Origin: JAGMDK01 sp023128695
GTDB taxonomy: Bacteria > Planctomycetota > Phycisphaerae > UBA1845 > Fen-1342
DNA length: 15,792 nucleotides
Assembly: GCA_030628805.1 (NCBI GenBank)
Contig: DAOVQG010000077.1
Span: 1 to 15,792, forward strand
Direction of reading: 5' to 3'
Under the pieces are notes generated by a model that saw nothing but the letters and a program-made list of their open reading frames with translations, did not search any database and was not told where the DNA came from. Position 1 is the first letter of the stretch, and every line of letters starts with the position of its first letter. Both the position numbers and the translations under genes were made by a program. This document shows, piece by piece, positions 7,313 to 14,181 of this stretch.

Positions 7313-7791
7313 TGCTTGCCGCCCTTCGCCGTGTGTTCTTCGATTCGTTTCAGCCGCTCGATGTTCTCGGCTTCCGTCATGGCCCGGTACTGTGCTAAAT
7401 TGCCCAAACCGAGCCCCGGGGCGCCGGGGATCACAAGCCGAACGAACATGCCGGACATCAGGCCAGGATTCTCCGAGAGCGCTTGACGCTCGGCGCGGAT
7501 ATCCTGAGCGGCGTCCACAGCATCATACTTCCGGGCGTCGGCACCAGGTGTCAGAACATCTTGGTCAGCCAGGTGGACTACCGCCCGGTCGATGGCCCGT
7601 CGCCCCCAAACGCGATTCTTCCCCACGATCTTGGGGGCGGGTATCGCCCCCTTCTTCACCAAGTACTCCAGCATAGCGCCGGTAGCATCAATGCCGCGGG
7701 CTCGCATCTCCATGACGGCGGTACTGGTTGCCTTGGGGTACGCCCCCGCATCAAAAAGTTGTTCGTAATCGCTCCGTGACAAAACGTGCAT
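7309..7791 (-). CDS. Small HTH-like protein, first gene of the capsid unit
   Basis: The product has 160 residues. I start at the ATG at 7791 (MHVLSRSDYE), which has GAGGA seven bases upstream; an ATG at 7809 is also in frame but lies inside the operator repeats. Residues 36-75 (ATGAMLEYLVKKGAIPAPKI, then GKNRVWGRRAIDRAVVHLAD) resemble a MerR/AlpA-like helix-turn-helix with a wing. The C-terminal half is helical and charged, ending ERLKRIEEHTAKGGKQ. No membrane segment is seen. It is translationally coupled to the protease through ATGA and sits directly behind a promoter overlapped by phased repeats. It could be the autoregulator of the capsid unit or a structural accessory such as a scaffold or decoration factor. 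Its function is not established. Confidence 0.65.
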   Translation of the reverse strand: MHVLSRSDYEQLFDAGAYPKATSTAVMEMRARGIDATGAMLEYLVKKGAIPAPKIVGKNRVWGRRAIDRAVVHLADQDVLTPGADARKYDAVDAAQDIRAERQALSENPGLMSGMFVRLVIPGAPGLGLGNLAQYRAMTEAENIERLKRIEEHTAKGGKQ

Positions 7792-7803
7792 TTTAGTTCC
7801 TCT

Positions 7804-7833
7804 ATGCATAGGTCACGCATAGATTATGCATAT
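7804..7833 (-). promoter_or_regulatory. Candidate operator: three 8-bp repeats at 11-bp steps
   Basis: ATGCATAG (7804-7811), ACGCATAG (7815-7822) and ATGCATAT (7826-7833) start exactly 11 bases apart, one DNA helical turn each. The outer two units hold the palindrome TATGCATA. They cover the -10 box and transcription start of the promoter described at 7823-7850. That is where a repressor would act, or where a cooperative protein would line up on one face of the helix. Confidence 0.6.
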
Positions 7834-7850
7834 CGCCAGGAGGCTGTCAA
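7823..7850 (-). promoter_or_regulatory. Sigma70-type promoter of the HTH-protease-capsid unit
   Basis: On the minus strand a perfect TTGACA (7850-7845) is followed after 16 bases by CATAAT (7828-7823, one mismatch to TATAAT). The predicted start near 7816 leaves a leader of about 25 bases with GAGGA before the ATG at 7791. It is the clearest promoter in the element. Confidence 0.7.
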
Positions 7851-7946
7851 GTCGTGCGTGCAAAAAAAATGAGCCGCCCGGAACCCTCGCCCGCTGGCAT
7901 CGGCCGCCGTCGGGTGCAGGCAAGTCGCGAAGGCTGAGGACAAACA

Positions 7947-7979
7947 GCCGGCCTGCACCGAGATTCGATGCGGGCCGGC
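7947..7979 (-). terminator. GC-rich hairpin downstream of the 156-aa gene
   Basis: GCCGGCCTGCA (7947-7957) pairs with TGCGGGCCGGC (7969-7979) with one G-U pair and an 11-base loop. On the minus strand it is followed by TGTTTGTC. It lies 15 bp after the stop codon at 7994. The stretch from here to the promoter at 7850 has no gene that I can see. Confidence 0.55.
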
Positions 7980-7993
7980 ACACGATCGGGGGA

Positions 7994-8464
7994 TTACGCC
8001 TGTTTCACAAGTCGCAAGGGCTGTCCGGAATCGCGGGTCTTGAACGCGGCGCCACGCATCGCCGGGTAGCGGTGCGCATAACCTACGGCAGTGAGCCAGC
8101 CGCCGAGATAATCTCCGCCGAGCTTGGAGAGCAGAAACAGCACCTGGCCGAGTTCGCGTTCACACTCGTGGTCGCCGTGGAATGGATTCGGGGCATGGAG
8201 CCGCGGAGCCCGAGGCGGTCGCGCGTCGGCCTCCAGACACCGCCGTAACTGGCGAATTTGATCCACGTGCCAGACGGAGCAAACCGCCAGTATCTGGGCG
8301 ATCCGGAAAACGCGACGGTGGTACCAATTATACCGCTTGTCTTCGGGGATCGTCTGCTCAGCCAAGCTCGCAGTTTCCACGAAACCTTGCTCGGCTTCGT
8401 CAGGTGGCTCGGGGGGCGATGGTCGGAACAAACACATCTCGGGATCGGGTCGGAAATCGAACAT
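7994..8464 (-). CDS. Unrecognised 156-aa element protein
   Basis: The ATG at 8464 (MFDFRPDPEMCLF) is supported by GGAGGT seven bases upstream. The N-terminal 40 residues are acidic and proline-rich (PSPPEPPDEAEQGF). Then comes a helical part (WYHRRVFRIAQILAVCSVWH) containing a short hydrophobic stretch that is too short and interrupted for a confident membrane segment. The C-terminal half carries clustered H/C residues (HAPNPFHGDHECERE) and a GGDYLGGWLTAVGYAHRYPA strand-turn. The H-x3-H-x-C cluster could bind a metal, but I know of no matching family. The gene follows the winged-helix gene by 48 bp in the same direction and a hairpin closes it, so the two probably form one early or control unit. 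It is well formed but of unknown function. Confidence 0.6.
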   Translation of the reverse strand: MFDFRPDPEMCLFRPSPPEPPDEAEQGFVETASLAEQTIPEDKRYNWYHRRVFRIAQILAVCSVWHVDQIRQLRRCLEADARPPRAPRLHAPNPFHGDHECERELGQVLFLLSKLGGDYLGGWLTAVGYAHRYPAMRGAAFKTRDSGQPLRLVKQA

Positions 8465-8512
8465 GGGACACCTCCAAAAATGCGAGCAGCCCAACACAAG
8501 CCGAGCAACCGC

Positions 8513-9124
8513 TCAAAAGAGGCGGCTGGGGCCGTCACCGGACACCCACGACTTGTGTTGGGACACTCGATACGCGCGTCGCCGCGCGCTTGGAAGCGAA
8601 ATTTCGAGGGTCTTTTGATTCATGCTGCCCGAATCATACCGCCCCAGCGGGGGCTTGCAAGCCGAGCGGGCAAGATTTTGACGGGCCGTGATTCTCTGCC
8701 GTGGCCCCCGTGCTGGTGAGCCAGAAACGGGGTTTTTGTCAGTGTCAGAGCTGTCAGCGGTCGAAATAATCATCTGAGCCAGGGCCTCTCCCCAGCGTGC
8801 GGGCCAATGGTCTCCGAGTATCTCGTCAAGCTCCCGGGCTCTACGCTCTACATGAGCCCGACCCTCATCGAGCAGACGTACTTCCATCCCCCCTCGCGAT
8901 CGGCGTATTTGCACCAGACCGCGGGCCTCCAGGTTCCTGGCACACACGCCGATGTATTTTCGCCAAGTAGTCACGCTCAGGCCACGCTCGACCATATCCT
9001 TACCGGGGTCGAAGGTGGGATACGAGTGCCAGCCGCCCGGGCGATCGGCCAAAGCGAGCAACAGACCGTCGGCGTGAGCGGGAAGCGTTGTAGGGGTGTA
9101 GCTCGGTTTCTTGCTGTTTTTCAT
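8513..9124 (-). CDS. Winged-helix-like DNA-binding protein
   Basis: The ATG at 9124 (MKNSKKPSYTPTTLPAHADG) has AGAGG nine bases upstream, giving 203 residues; the frame is open to 9307 but without a better start. Residues 18-95 look like a winged helix: helix 1 LLLALADRPGGW, a middle helix GLSVTTWRKYIGVCARNLEA, then a wing GLVQIRRSRGGMEVRLLDEG. The T-W-R-K-Y-x-x-x-x-x-x-L-x-x-R-G-L pattern is common in replication initiators and phage regulators. The C-terminal 90 residues are low in structure and Arg/Ser-rich; a plus-strand hairpin lies within this part. It is the first gene from the right end and a likely regulator of the element. The fold call comes from pattern only. Confidence 0.55.
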   Translation of the reverse strand: MKNSKKPSYTPTTLPAHADGLLLALADRPGGWHSYPTFDPGKDMVERGLSVTTWRKYIGVCARNLEARGLVQIRRSRGGMEVRLLDEGRAHVERRARELDEILGDHWPARWGEALAQMIISTADSSDTDKNPVSGSPARGPRQRITARQNLARSACKPPLGRYDSGSMNQKTLEISLPSARRRAYRVSQHKSWVSGDGPSRLF

Positions 9125-9397
9125 TGCTGCACGCCTCTGGCTAAAGAAAGTCTGTCGCACTCGGTTGCTGTTTTCACCACCACTCAGAAGCTTTTCCGGC
9201 CCGGTAGTACCTTTTTGCTTATCGAGGGGCATTCGAGGGCCTATGATGTGTGAGACCGTACGACTTCGAGAATCAGCCGGCGGATATGATCGGGCAGAGA
9301 AGACCACGCCAGGGTGATTTCCGTCAGCTCAGGTGACAAGCTAGGTGACAAGTTTTTTTCTTCGGATTCACAAGTGTTGTGTGGGGTGTTGGTTACG
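9125..9397. other. Right-end non-coding region of the element
   Basis: I see no convincing gene here. The region holds the 5' flank of the winged-helix gene, the duplicated 19-bp arm motif (9333-9351) and a T-run at 9353-9359. On the minus strand it stays open in the frame that would extend the integrase in the circular form, with a stop at 9241-9243. Confidence 0.6.
9333..9351 (+). promoter_or_regulatory. Candidate right arm-type integrase site (paired GTGACAA)
   Basis: An exact copy of the 19-mer at 958-976, in the same orientation and 46 bp from attR. In the excised circle the two copies would flank the attP core at about 128 and 46 bp, a plausible layout for integrase arms. The role is inferred from position and duplication. 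Confidence 0.5.
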
Positions 9398-9456
9398 TTG
9401 GCAGAGCAGCGGTTTTGTAAACCGCAGGTTCCCGGTTCAAGTCCGGGCGGTGGCTT
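9398..9456 (+). repeat. attR: second 59-bp copy of the tRNA-Thr 3' end
   Basis: Identical to 771-829. The bases before it (GGTTACG) do not supply the 5' acceptor or D stem, so it is not a functional tRNA. It is the original host 3' end displaced by the insertion. Joining 756-770 to 9398-9455 rebuilds the intact tRNA-Thr. Confidence 0.95.
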
Positions 9457-9494
9457 CTCATCAGTTGGAGCAGGACAGTCCGGCCAGGCAGGAA

Positions 9495-9568
9495 AGGTGG
9501 CGGTGGGATTCGAACCCACGATAAGCGGATTTGCAATCCGCCCCCTTAGTCCACTCGGGCACGCCACC
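9495..9568 (-). tRNA. tRNA-Cys (anticodon GCA)
   Basis: On the minus strand the acceptor GGTGGCG (9568-9562) pairs with CGCCACC (9502-9496), with discriminator T at 9495, the expected U73 of tRNA-Cys. The D arm is CCC-GAGTGGACTAA-GGG. The anticodon arm is GCGGA-TTGCAAA-TCCGC with anticodon GCA, and the T arm is GTGGG-TTCGAAT-CCCAC. No CCA is encoded. It lies 38 bp outside attR and faces the ancestral tRNA-Thr. Positions 9569-9718 beyond it show no gene. Confidence 0.96.
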
Positions 9569-9718
9569 ATATTCTTACTGACGTGTTATTACAGCCGTGA
9601 GCTGATCGACATCCACAGCCTCTCACGCCTGTGTCAGTATAGCACGCAACCGGCCCGCGGGGCAAGCCGTATCTCAGCCCCGCTCGGCTTGGGTGGGCGT
9701 CAGGAAAGTGGGTAAACT

Positions 9719-9782
9719 GGTGGGGCGGCCCTCCGCGGCCGCCAGCGGACCGTACTGGCGGGCACGGAGGCCCGCCCCACCC
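9719..9782 (-). repeat. Large GC-rich palindrome, likely terminator of the acyl-CoA synthetase gene
   Basis: The left arm, from GGTGGGGCGG (9719) to CCGCCA, and the right arm, TGGCGGGCACGG to CCCGCCCCACC, are imperfectly complementary over about 25 bases around a 12-base loop. It starts 13 bases after the stop at 9796. The style matches the dispersed intergenic palindromes I associate with Planctomycetota; this is recalled and was not searched. Confidence 0.6.
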
Positions 9783-9795
9783 ACTATGTTGACGC

Positions 9796-11247
9796 TCACC
9801 GCTCGGCTTTCAAGGCCCGCTTGAGGATTTTGCCGGTCGGCCCGCGGGGCAATTCCTCAGCGAAGTGGATCCGCCGGGGAACCTTATACGCCGCCAGCCG
9901 CTCCTTGCAGAAACCCCTCAGCTCGGCCTCCGTCGGCGGCGACGCCCCCGCCTTGAGGATCACAAAGGCCGCCGGCAACTCGCCGCGGATATCGTCCTGG
10001 ACGCCGATCACCGCCGCTTCGCTGACGGCGGGATGCTCGCCGAGAGCGCTCTCGATCTCGAAGGGGAAGACATTTTCGCCCCCGACGATCATCATTTCCT
10101 TCGCGCGGCCGGTGATGTAAACGAAGCCGTCGGCGTCGACGTGGCCGATGTCGCCGGTCCAGAGAGCGCCGTCCCGGACAGCGGTCGCGGTCTGCTCCGG
10201 CTTGCTGAGGTAGCCTTGCATGACACAGTGGCCGCGGATGACCAGTTCACCGTCCTCGCCCGGCGGCAAGCCGCGGCCATCCTCGGCGACCGCGGTGACC
10301 GTGACGCCCGGCAGCGGACGACCCACCGAACCGGCTCGGTAGGCCTGCGGCGTGTTCAGAGAAACAACCGGCGAGGCTTCGGTCATGCCATACCCTTCCA
10401 GGAGGCGGACCCCGTACCGTTGCTCGAAGATTTCGGCCACCTTCGCCGGCAACGGCTCGCCGCCGCTGACCGGGTGGGTGAGCGACGCGAACTGCGTGGG
10501 GGTGGCACTTTTCCTGGCGGCGAGCGCCCCGAACATACTCGCGATCGTAATAAAAACGGATACTTGCTTCTCGGCGATGTAGTTCACTACGGTAGCCGGG
10601 CTGAAACGCGGCAAATAATGCACGGTCGCGCCCATTACCAGCGGGACGACCGTGTTAGCAGTGAACCCAAACGCATGAAACTGCGGCAGCAGGCTGAGGA
10701 AAACTTGCTCAGGCGACAGTCTGGCGGCCGAGATGCACGCCTGGGCGTTCTGTGACAGGTTGTCGAAGGTCAAGCAGACGCCTTTGGGATCACCGGAAGT
10801 GCCGGAAGTGTAAATGAGAGCGGCGAGGTCGTCAGGGGCGGCTTCGGGAGCGGTGCCGGAGCCGGGCACCAGGGTTTCGGCGCTCAGCACTAGCGTCTTG
10901 AGTCCGGCAGCCTGGGCGGCAGGCGCGAAACGGTCGCTCGTGACGATCAGATCCAGACCGGCGTCGCGGATGATCTTACTCAGCTCCTCGGGCGCCAGGA
11001 GGAAGTTGAGCGGGACGGGCGTCTTGCCGGCGTACCAACACGCAAAGATCGACACGGCACACGCCGACGATGTGGGCGCCAGAATGCCGACGCGGGGCCG
11101 GTCCGTGCCGCTGGCCATCCGCGCCCCCAAGCCGCACGCGACGGCACGGAAGCTCTTGTAATCCAGCGCGAGATTCTGGTCGCACACCGCCGGATGGTCA
11201 CCGCGAGCAGCACAGTTCTTTTCCACCGGATCGAGCAAAGGATGCAT
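9796..11247 (-). CDS. AMP-forming acyl-CoA synthetase / fatty-acid ligase
   Basis: A 483-residue cytoplasmic adenylate-forming enzyme that would activate a carboxylic acid, probably a fatty acid, as acyl-AMP and then acyl-CoA. The ATG at 11247 (MHPLLDPVEK) is chosen for AAGGTGG eight bases upstream; the GTG at 11259 is less likely. The motifs are in family order: phosphate loop YTSGTSGDPKG (146-156), LLPQFHAFG (186-194), acyl-pocket/aromatic motif EGYGMTEASP (284-293), WTGDIGHVDADGFVYITGRA (363-382, with D366 for ribose binding), hinge GRAKEMM, and C-terminal lysine PRGPTGK (K473). Length is slightly short of the 500-550 typical for long-chain ligases. The substrate cannot be told from sequence. 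An acyl-ACP ligase role is possible, but no carrier protein or lipid gene is adjacent. Confidence 0.93.
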   Translation of the reverse strand: MHPLLDPVEKNCAARGDHPAVCDQNLALDYKSFRAVACGLGARMASGTDRPRVGILAPTSSACAVSIFACWYAGKTPVPLNFLLAPEELSKIIRDAGLDLIVTSDRFAPAAQAAGLKTLVLSAETLVPGSGTAPEAAPDDLAALIYTSGTSGDPKGVCLTFDNLSQNAQACISAARLSPEQVFLSLLPQFHAFGFTANTVVPLVMGATVHYLPRFSPATVVNYIAEKQVSVFITIASMFGALAARKSATPTQFASLTHPVSGGEPLPAKVAEIFEQRYGVRLLEGYGMTEASPVVSLNTPQAYRAGSVGRPLPGVTVTAVAEDGRGLPPGEDGELVIRGHCVMQGYLSKPEQTATAVRDGALWTGDIGHVDADGFVYITGRAKEMMIVGGENVFPFEIESALGEHPAVSEAAVIGVQDDIRGELPAAFVILKAGASPPTEAELRGFCKERLAAYKVPRRIHFAEELPRGPTGKILKRALKAER

Positions 11248-11262
11248 GGCTGGTTCCACCTT

Positions 11263-11320
11263 CCCCTGAGGGGCAACGGAAGGTGCTTCCGCGGGAGGTC
11301 TTTCCGTTGCCCCCGCTGGG
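11263..11320 (-). terminator. Compound hairpin between the histidine kinase and acyl-CoA synthetase genes
   Basis: GGGGCAACGGAA (11270-11281) pairs perfectly with TTCCGTTGCCCC (11302-11313) around a 20-base loop. Small hairpins CCCCTGAGGGG and CCCCGCTGGGG sit on either shoulder. There is no T-tract, so it may slow or end transcription only partly. It fills most of the 94-bp gap between two co-directional genes. Confidence 0.5.
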
Positions 11321-11341
11321 GGCTTGCTTACCGCCGTGGGC

Positions 11342-13810
11342 TTACTCTCGGCCCTGGGCGCGGTCCAATACAGTCCGCACCCGCTCCTGCAAGCGGGGGG
11401 CGGTAAAAGGCTTTTTCAACAACTCAACGCCTCCAGCCAGCACGCCGTGGGGCGCGATGACGTCCGCCGGGTATCCCGACACGAAGAGCGTCCTGAGCCC
11501 CGGATAGGCGGCCGTCATTCGATCGGCCAGCGTTTTCCCGTTTATCCCCGGCATGATGACGTCCGTCACCAGCATGTCGAGGGGCCCGCGGTGCTTGCTC
11601 GCCAACTTGACGGCCTCTTTGCCGTTCTCCGCCGTGAGCACCCGGTAGCCCGCGCGTTTCAGGGCTTGCGAGGCGAGGTCGCGCACCGGACCATCGTCCT
11701 CGCAAACCAGGATGGTTTCATCACCGCCGACGATCCGGCCAGTCTGCCCGGCGGCGTCATACTCCGTGGCCAGGGCCGCGACGACCGGCAGATAAACGCT
11801 GATTCTCGTGCCCTGCCCGAGCTCACTCTCCACGGTCACGTGCCCGCCCGCCTGCTGGACTATCCCGTACACGGTCGCCAACCCCAGCCCGGTGCCCTGA
11901 CCGACGGGCTTGGTGGTGAAGAAAGGCTCGAAGATATGCTCCCTGGTCTCCCGGCTCATCCCGCAGCCGGTATCGGAAATCGCCAACATGACATAGCACC
12001 CCGGCTGCGCTCCGGCATGGGTCGCGGCATAGTGCTCGTCGAGAGTTACCGGGACGGTTTCCAGCCTCAGCGCCCCTCCGTCCGGCATGGCATCGCGGGC
12101 ATTGACGACCAGATTCAGCACGACCTGCTCAATTTGCCCCACGTCAGCCCGAATTCGCGGGAGATCGGCCCCCGGTATGATCTCAAGCACAACATTCTCA
12201 TGGATGAGCCGCCTCAGCATGCTCTTCAACTCGCTCAGCACACGGTTCAGATCGAGCACCTCCGGCTTGACCACCTGTCGCCGGCTGAACGCGAGCAACC
12301 GGCGTGTGAGAGCGGCGGCGCGCTGCGCGGCCCGGTCAATCTGTTGGAGGGCCGTCAATTCGACCTCATCGCACCTTTGGCCCGCTTGCAGCCGCTCGCG
12401 CAGCAGCTCCGAGTTCCCAAGAATCGCCGTGAGGATATTGTTGAAGTCGTGAGCTACTCCCCCGGCGAGCTGCCCGATCGCCTCCATCTTCTGGGCTTGC
12501 CGCAGTTGTGATTCGAGCTCCGTCTTTTCCTGTTCAGCCCTGATGCGGGCCGCCACGCCTCCGAGTTGAGCTGCGATGGCTTCCAGCGCATGCCGCGCGC
12601 TGCCGGGTATCTCGTCGCGCGTATGGGAGGCCACGTTCAAGGCGGCTACCACCCGCTTTTCGTGGTGCACCGGAATAACGGCGAGGGCTCGCAAACCGGC
12701 GTGCTGCAAAGTTGCGTCTCTTGCAGGCGCGATGTCGGCCAAGAGCCCGTAGATCGGTTTCCCCTTCATCACCAGGGCCGTGTGGAGCGCATCCGGCTCG
12801 TAGTGAGAGGCATGGTTGATAAACTCGAGCGGCAATCCTCTGTGTGCCACCAGGTTTAGTTCCCCGCTGGACTCGTCCACCAGGTACACGCCGCCGCAAT
12901 CGATCCCCTCAATCCGGTACGCGGCTTCCAACAAACGGTCGCAGGCCTGTCTGAGGCTGCCGGTCGAGCCCAGAGCCAGGCCAAGATCGCGTTCGATCCG
13001 CAACAAATCCTCGGCTCGCTTGCGCTGGGTTATGTCTTCGGCGGTGCCGTCGTAGTAAATGGTCCGCCCCTCGGCGTTGCGTACCGCCTTGGCATTCTCC
13101 CGGACAAATACCAGCGAGCCGTCCTTCTTCCGCCAAGCCCCCTCCAGCCCCTTGATGAGACCCTCTCGTTCCAATCGCTCGCAGAAGGCCCTGCGGTTGT
13201 AATTCGGCCCGAAGCCCTCCTCCTTCAGGTTCCGCTTTTTCAGCTCGGCGAGGGACGAGTACCCCACCATTTTCAACAAGGCCGGATTGGCATGGAGAAT
13301 CTCACCCGCGGGCGTCGTGCGATACACCCCGATGGGGGCGTTGTCAAACAGCGCTCGGAACCGCTCCTCGCTGGCACGCAGCGCTTCCTGGGCGCGCTTG
13401 CGCTCGGAGATATCCACCACCTGCACAATCACATACAGCGGCTGTCCACGTTCATCGCGGTGCAAGCGGCTGGCCAAAACCACCCAGATCGCCTGCCCGT
13501 TCCTGTGAACGTATCTTTTCTCAAACCGATTCTCGTCCACCCTGCCGGTTGCGATGTTTTCAAAGGCCTCATTGCTGTATTCCAGATCTTCCGGGTGCGT
13601 GAGCGTCCTGAAGGTAACCGCCAGGAGTTCGTCCCGAGCGTAGCCGAGCATCCCGGCCAGGACTTCATTTACCTGAAAGTAACGGCCATCCGAAGCAATC
13701 AGGGCCATGCCGATGGGGGCATGCTCAAACGCGCTGCGAAACGCTTCGCCGGCAAGTTCCAGTTCGGCCGCGTGCTTCTCGCTTTGCTTCACGTTCCACT
13801 CGCTTGACAT
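11342..13810 (-). CDS. Soluble hybrid histidine kinase: PAS-PAS-GAF-HisKA-HATPase-receiver
   Basis: An 822-residue sensor kinase. PAS 1 spans about 20-135 (EHAPIGMALIASDGRYFQVN) and ends in DISERKRAQEAL. PAS 2 is about 148-265 (FDNAPIGVYRTTPAGEILHA, ending DITQRKRAEDLL), and a GAF-like region is about 280-425. The HisKA H-box is GGVAHDFNNIL with H454. The ATPase domain has the N box NLVVNARDAMPDGG (N570), G1 SDTGCGM, F box FEPFFTTK and G2 GTGLGLATVYGIV. A C-terminal receiver (about 698-815) has acidic EDD, phosphoacceptor D750 (LVTDVIMPG) and K800. No membrane segment or signal peptide is present, so it should sense a cytoplasmic signal. No response regulator gene is adjacent; the fused receiver may pass phosphate through a separate histidine phosphotransferase. 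The start is the ATG at 13810 with only a weak GCAGG upstream. Confidence 0.95.
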   Translation of the reverse strand: MSSEWNVKQSEKHAAELELAGEAFRSAFEHAPIGMALIASDGRYFQVNEVLAGMLGYARDELLAVTFRTLTHPEDLEYSNEAFENIATGRVDENRFEKRYVHRNGQAIWVVLASRLHRDERGQPLYVIVQVVDISERKRAQEALRASEERFRALFDNAPIGVYRTTPAGEILHANPALLKMVGYSSLAELKKRNLKEEGFGPNYNRRAFCERLEREGLIKGLEGAWRKKDGSLVFVRENAKAVRNAEGRTIYYDGTAEDITQRKRAEDLLRIERDLGLALGSTGSLRQACDRLLEAAYRIEGIDCGGVYLVDESSGELNLVAHRGLPLEFINHASHYEPDALHTALVMKGKPIYGLLADIAPARDATLQHAGLRALAVIPVHHEKRVVAALNVASHTRDEIPGSARHALEAIAAQLGGVAARIRAEQEKTELESQLRQAQKMEAIGQLAGGVAHDFNNILTAILGNSELLRERLQAGQRCDEVELTALQQIDRAAQRAAALTRRLLAFSRRQVVKPEVLDLNRVLSELKSMLRRLIHENVVLEIIPGADLPRIRADVGQIEQVVLNLVVNARDAMPDGGALRLETVPVTLDEHYAATHAGAQPGCYVMLAISDTGCGMSRETREHIFEPFFTTKPVGQGTGLGLATVYGIVQQAGGHVTVESELGQGTRISVYLPVVAALATEYDAAGQTGRIVGGDETILVCEDDGPVRDLASQALKRAGYRVLTAENGKEAVKLASKHRGPLDMLVTDVIMPGINGKTLADRMTAAYPGLRTLFVSGYPADVIAPHGVLAGGVELLKKPFTAPRLQERVRTVLDRAQGRE

Positions 13811-13861
13811 GCCGCGCCTGCACCCCTTCCCCCAATTTGCGTCACTGCCCCGGCCAACTGA

Positions 13862-13867
13862 ATTATA
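13862..13867 (-). promoter_or_regulatory. Possible -10 box upstream of the histidine kinase gene
   Basis: A perfect TATAAT on the minus strand, about 50 bases before the kinase start codon. The hexamer 17 bases upstream (CAACAA) is a poor -35, so it may need an activator or may be chance in AT-richer intergenic DNA. Confidence 0.35.
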
Positions 13868-13947
13868 CCACGCTCCGCCTTCCGTTGTTGAGGGCGGCCG
13901 GAGATGTTTTTGTTATTCACACTTGCTAATATCTAAATGTACGTAAG

Positions 13948-14105
13948 CATTCAGCAGTCAGCAATCAGCGATCAGCCGAATACCGAGCGTTTAGCGAACG
14001 AATGTCACAAATAACGTGCTATTGTGAGCAGCGCGAGAATATGACCGAGGTTAGGCACCTGCTCACCGAACAGCGCAAGTGGCTGACCGCTGAAAGCTGA
14101 TAGCT
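13948..14105. repeat. Intergenic repeat with CAGC-rich inverted ends (MITE-like)
   Basis: The left end (about 13950-13978) repeats TCAGCAGTCAGCAATCAGCG-type units of 7-8 bases. The right end (14082-14105) reads GCTGACCGCTGAAAGCTGAT, roughly the inverted complement. The roughly 100 bases between have lower GC than the genes around them and no convincing gene. The arrangement resembles small non-autonomous dispersed elements. It occupies most of the 371-bp gap between the divergent kinase and thrC genes, so promoters for both must lie close to it. Confidence 0.4.
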
Positions 14106-14181
14106 ATAAGCTTGTTGCAAACGGCTGAACTCTTACAAATGTACTATGCCCGGCGGAAACCGCTATTGCTGAGTGAGGTCT

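Larger units (their letters stand above)
771..9456. mobile_element. Integrative element in tRNA-Thr, carrying a prohead protease/capsid module
   Basis: The boundaries are two perfect 59-bp direct repeats of the tRNA-Thr 3' end (771-829 and 9398-9456), giving a unit of 8627 bp plus one repeat copy. The integrase lies against the left repeat, as is usual for tRNA-targeting islands. All cargo genes are on the minus strand: winged-helix protein, unknown 156-aa protein, HTH-like protein, protease, capsid, AlpA-like regulator, unknown 144-aa protein, primase/helicase, integrase. Portal, terminase, tail and lysis genes are absent. The content fits a satellite-like island that might use another phage for packaging, or a reduced prophage. 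A TAG in the protease/capsid frame and a one-base shift in the integrase suggest that it may be decaying. Confidence 0.9.

Noticed and set aside
9398..9456. A second functional tRNA-Thr at attR
   Set aside because: Only the 3' part is present; the 5' acceptor and D stem are missing, so it cannot fold as a tRNA.
9241..9570. A 109-codon minus-strand gene across attR and tRNA-Cys
   Set aside because: Most of its sequence is antisense tRNA. Its significance is as the possible integrase tail in the circular form, not as a gene in this integrated state.
9865..10755. Plus-strand open frame of 296 codons
   Set aside because: It lies wholly antisense to the acyl-CoA synthetase, whose motifs are unmistakable. 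The plus-strand translation is Arg/Asp-rich with no recognisable domain.
11324..12511. Plus-strand open frame of 395 codons
   Set aside because: It is antisense to the HATPase and receiver domains of the histidine kinase, so it is a mirror frame of GC-rich coding DNA.
14020..14032. lac-operator-like ATTGTGAGC
   Set aside because: It is a single short match with no partner half-site and no LacI-family gene nearby.
14041..14100. A 19-codon leader peptide for thrC (MTEVRHLLTEQRKWLTAES)
   Set aside because: It has only three Thr codons, none in a run, and no attenuator hairpin and T-run before thrC. It overlaps the dispersed repeat.
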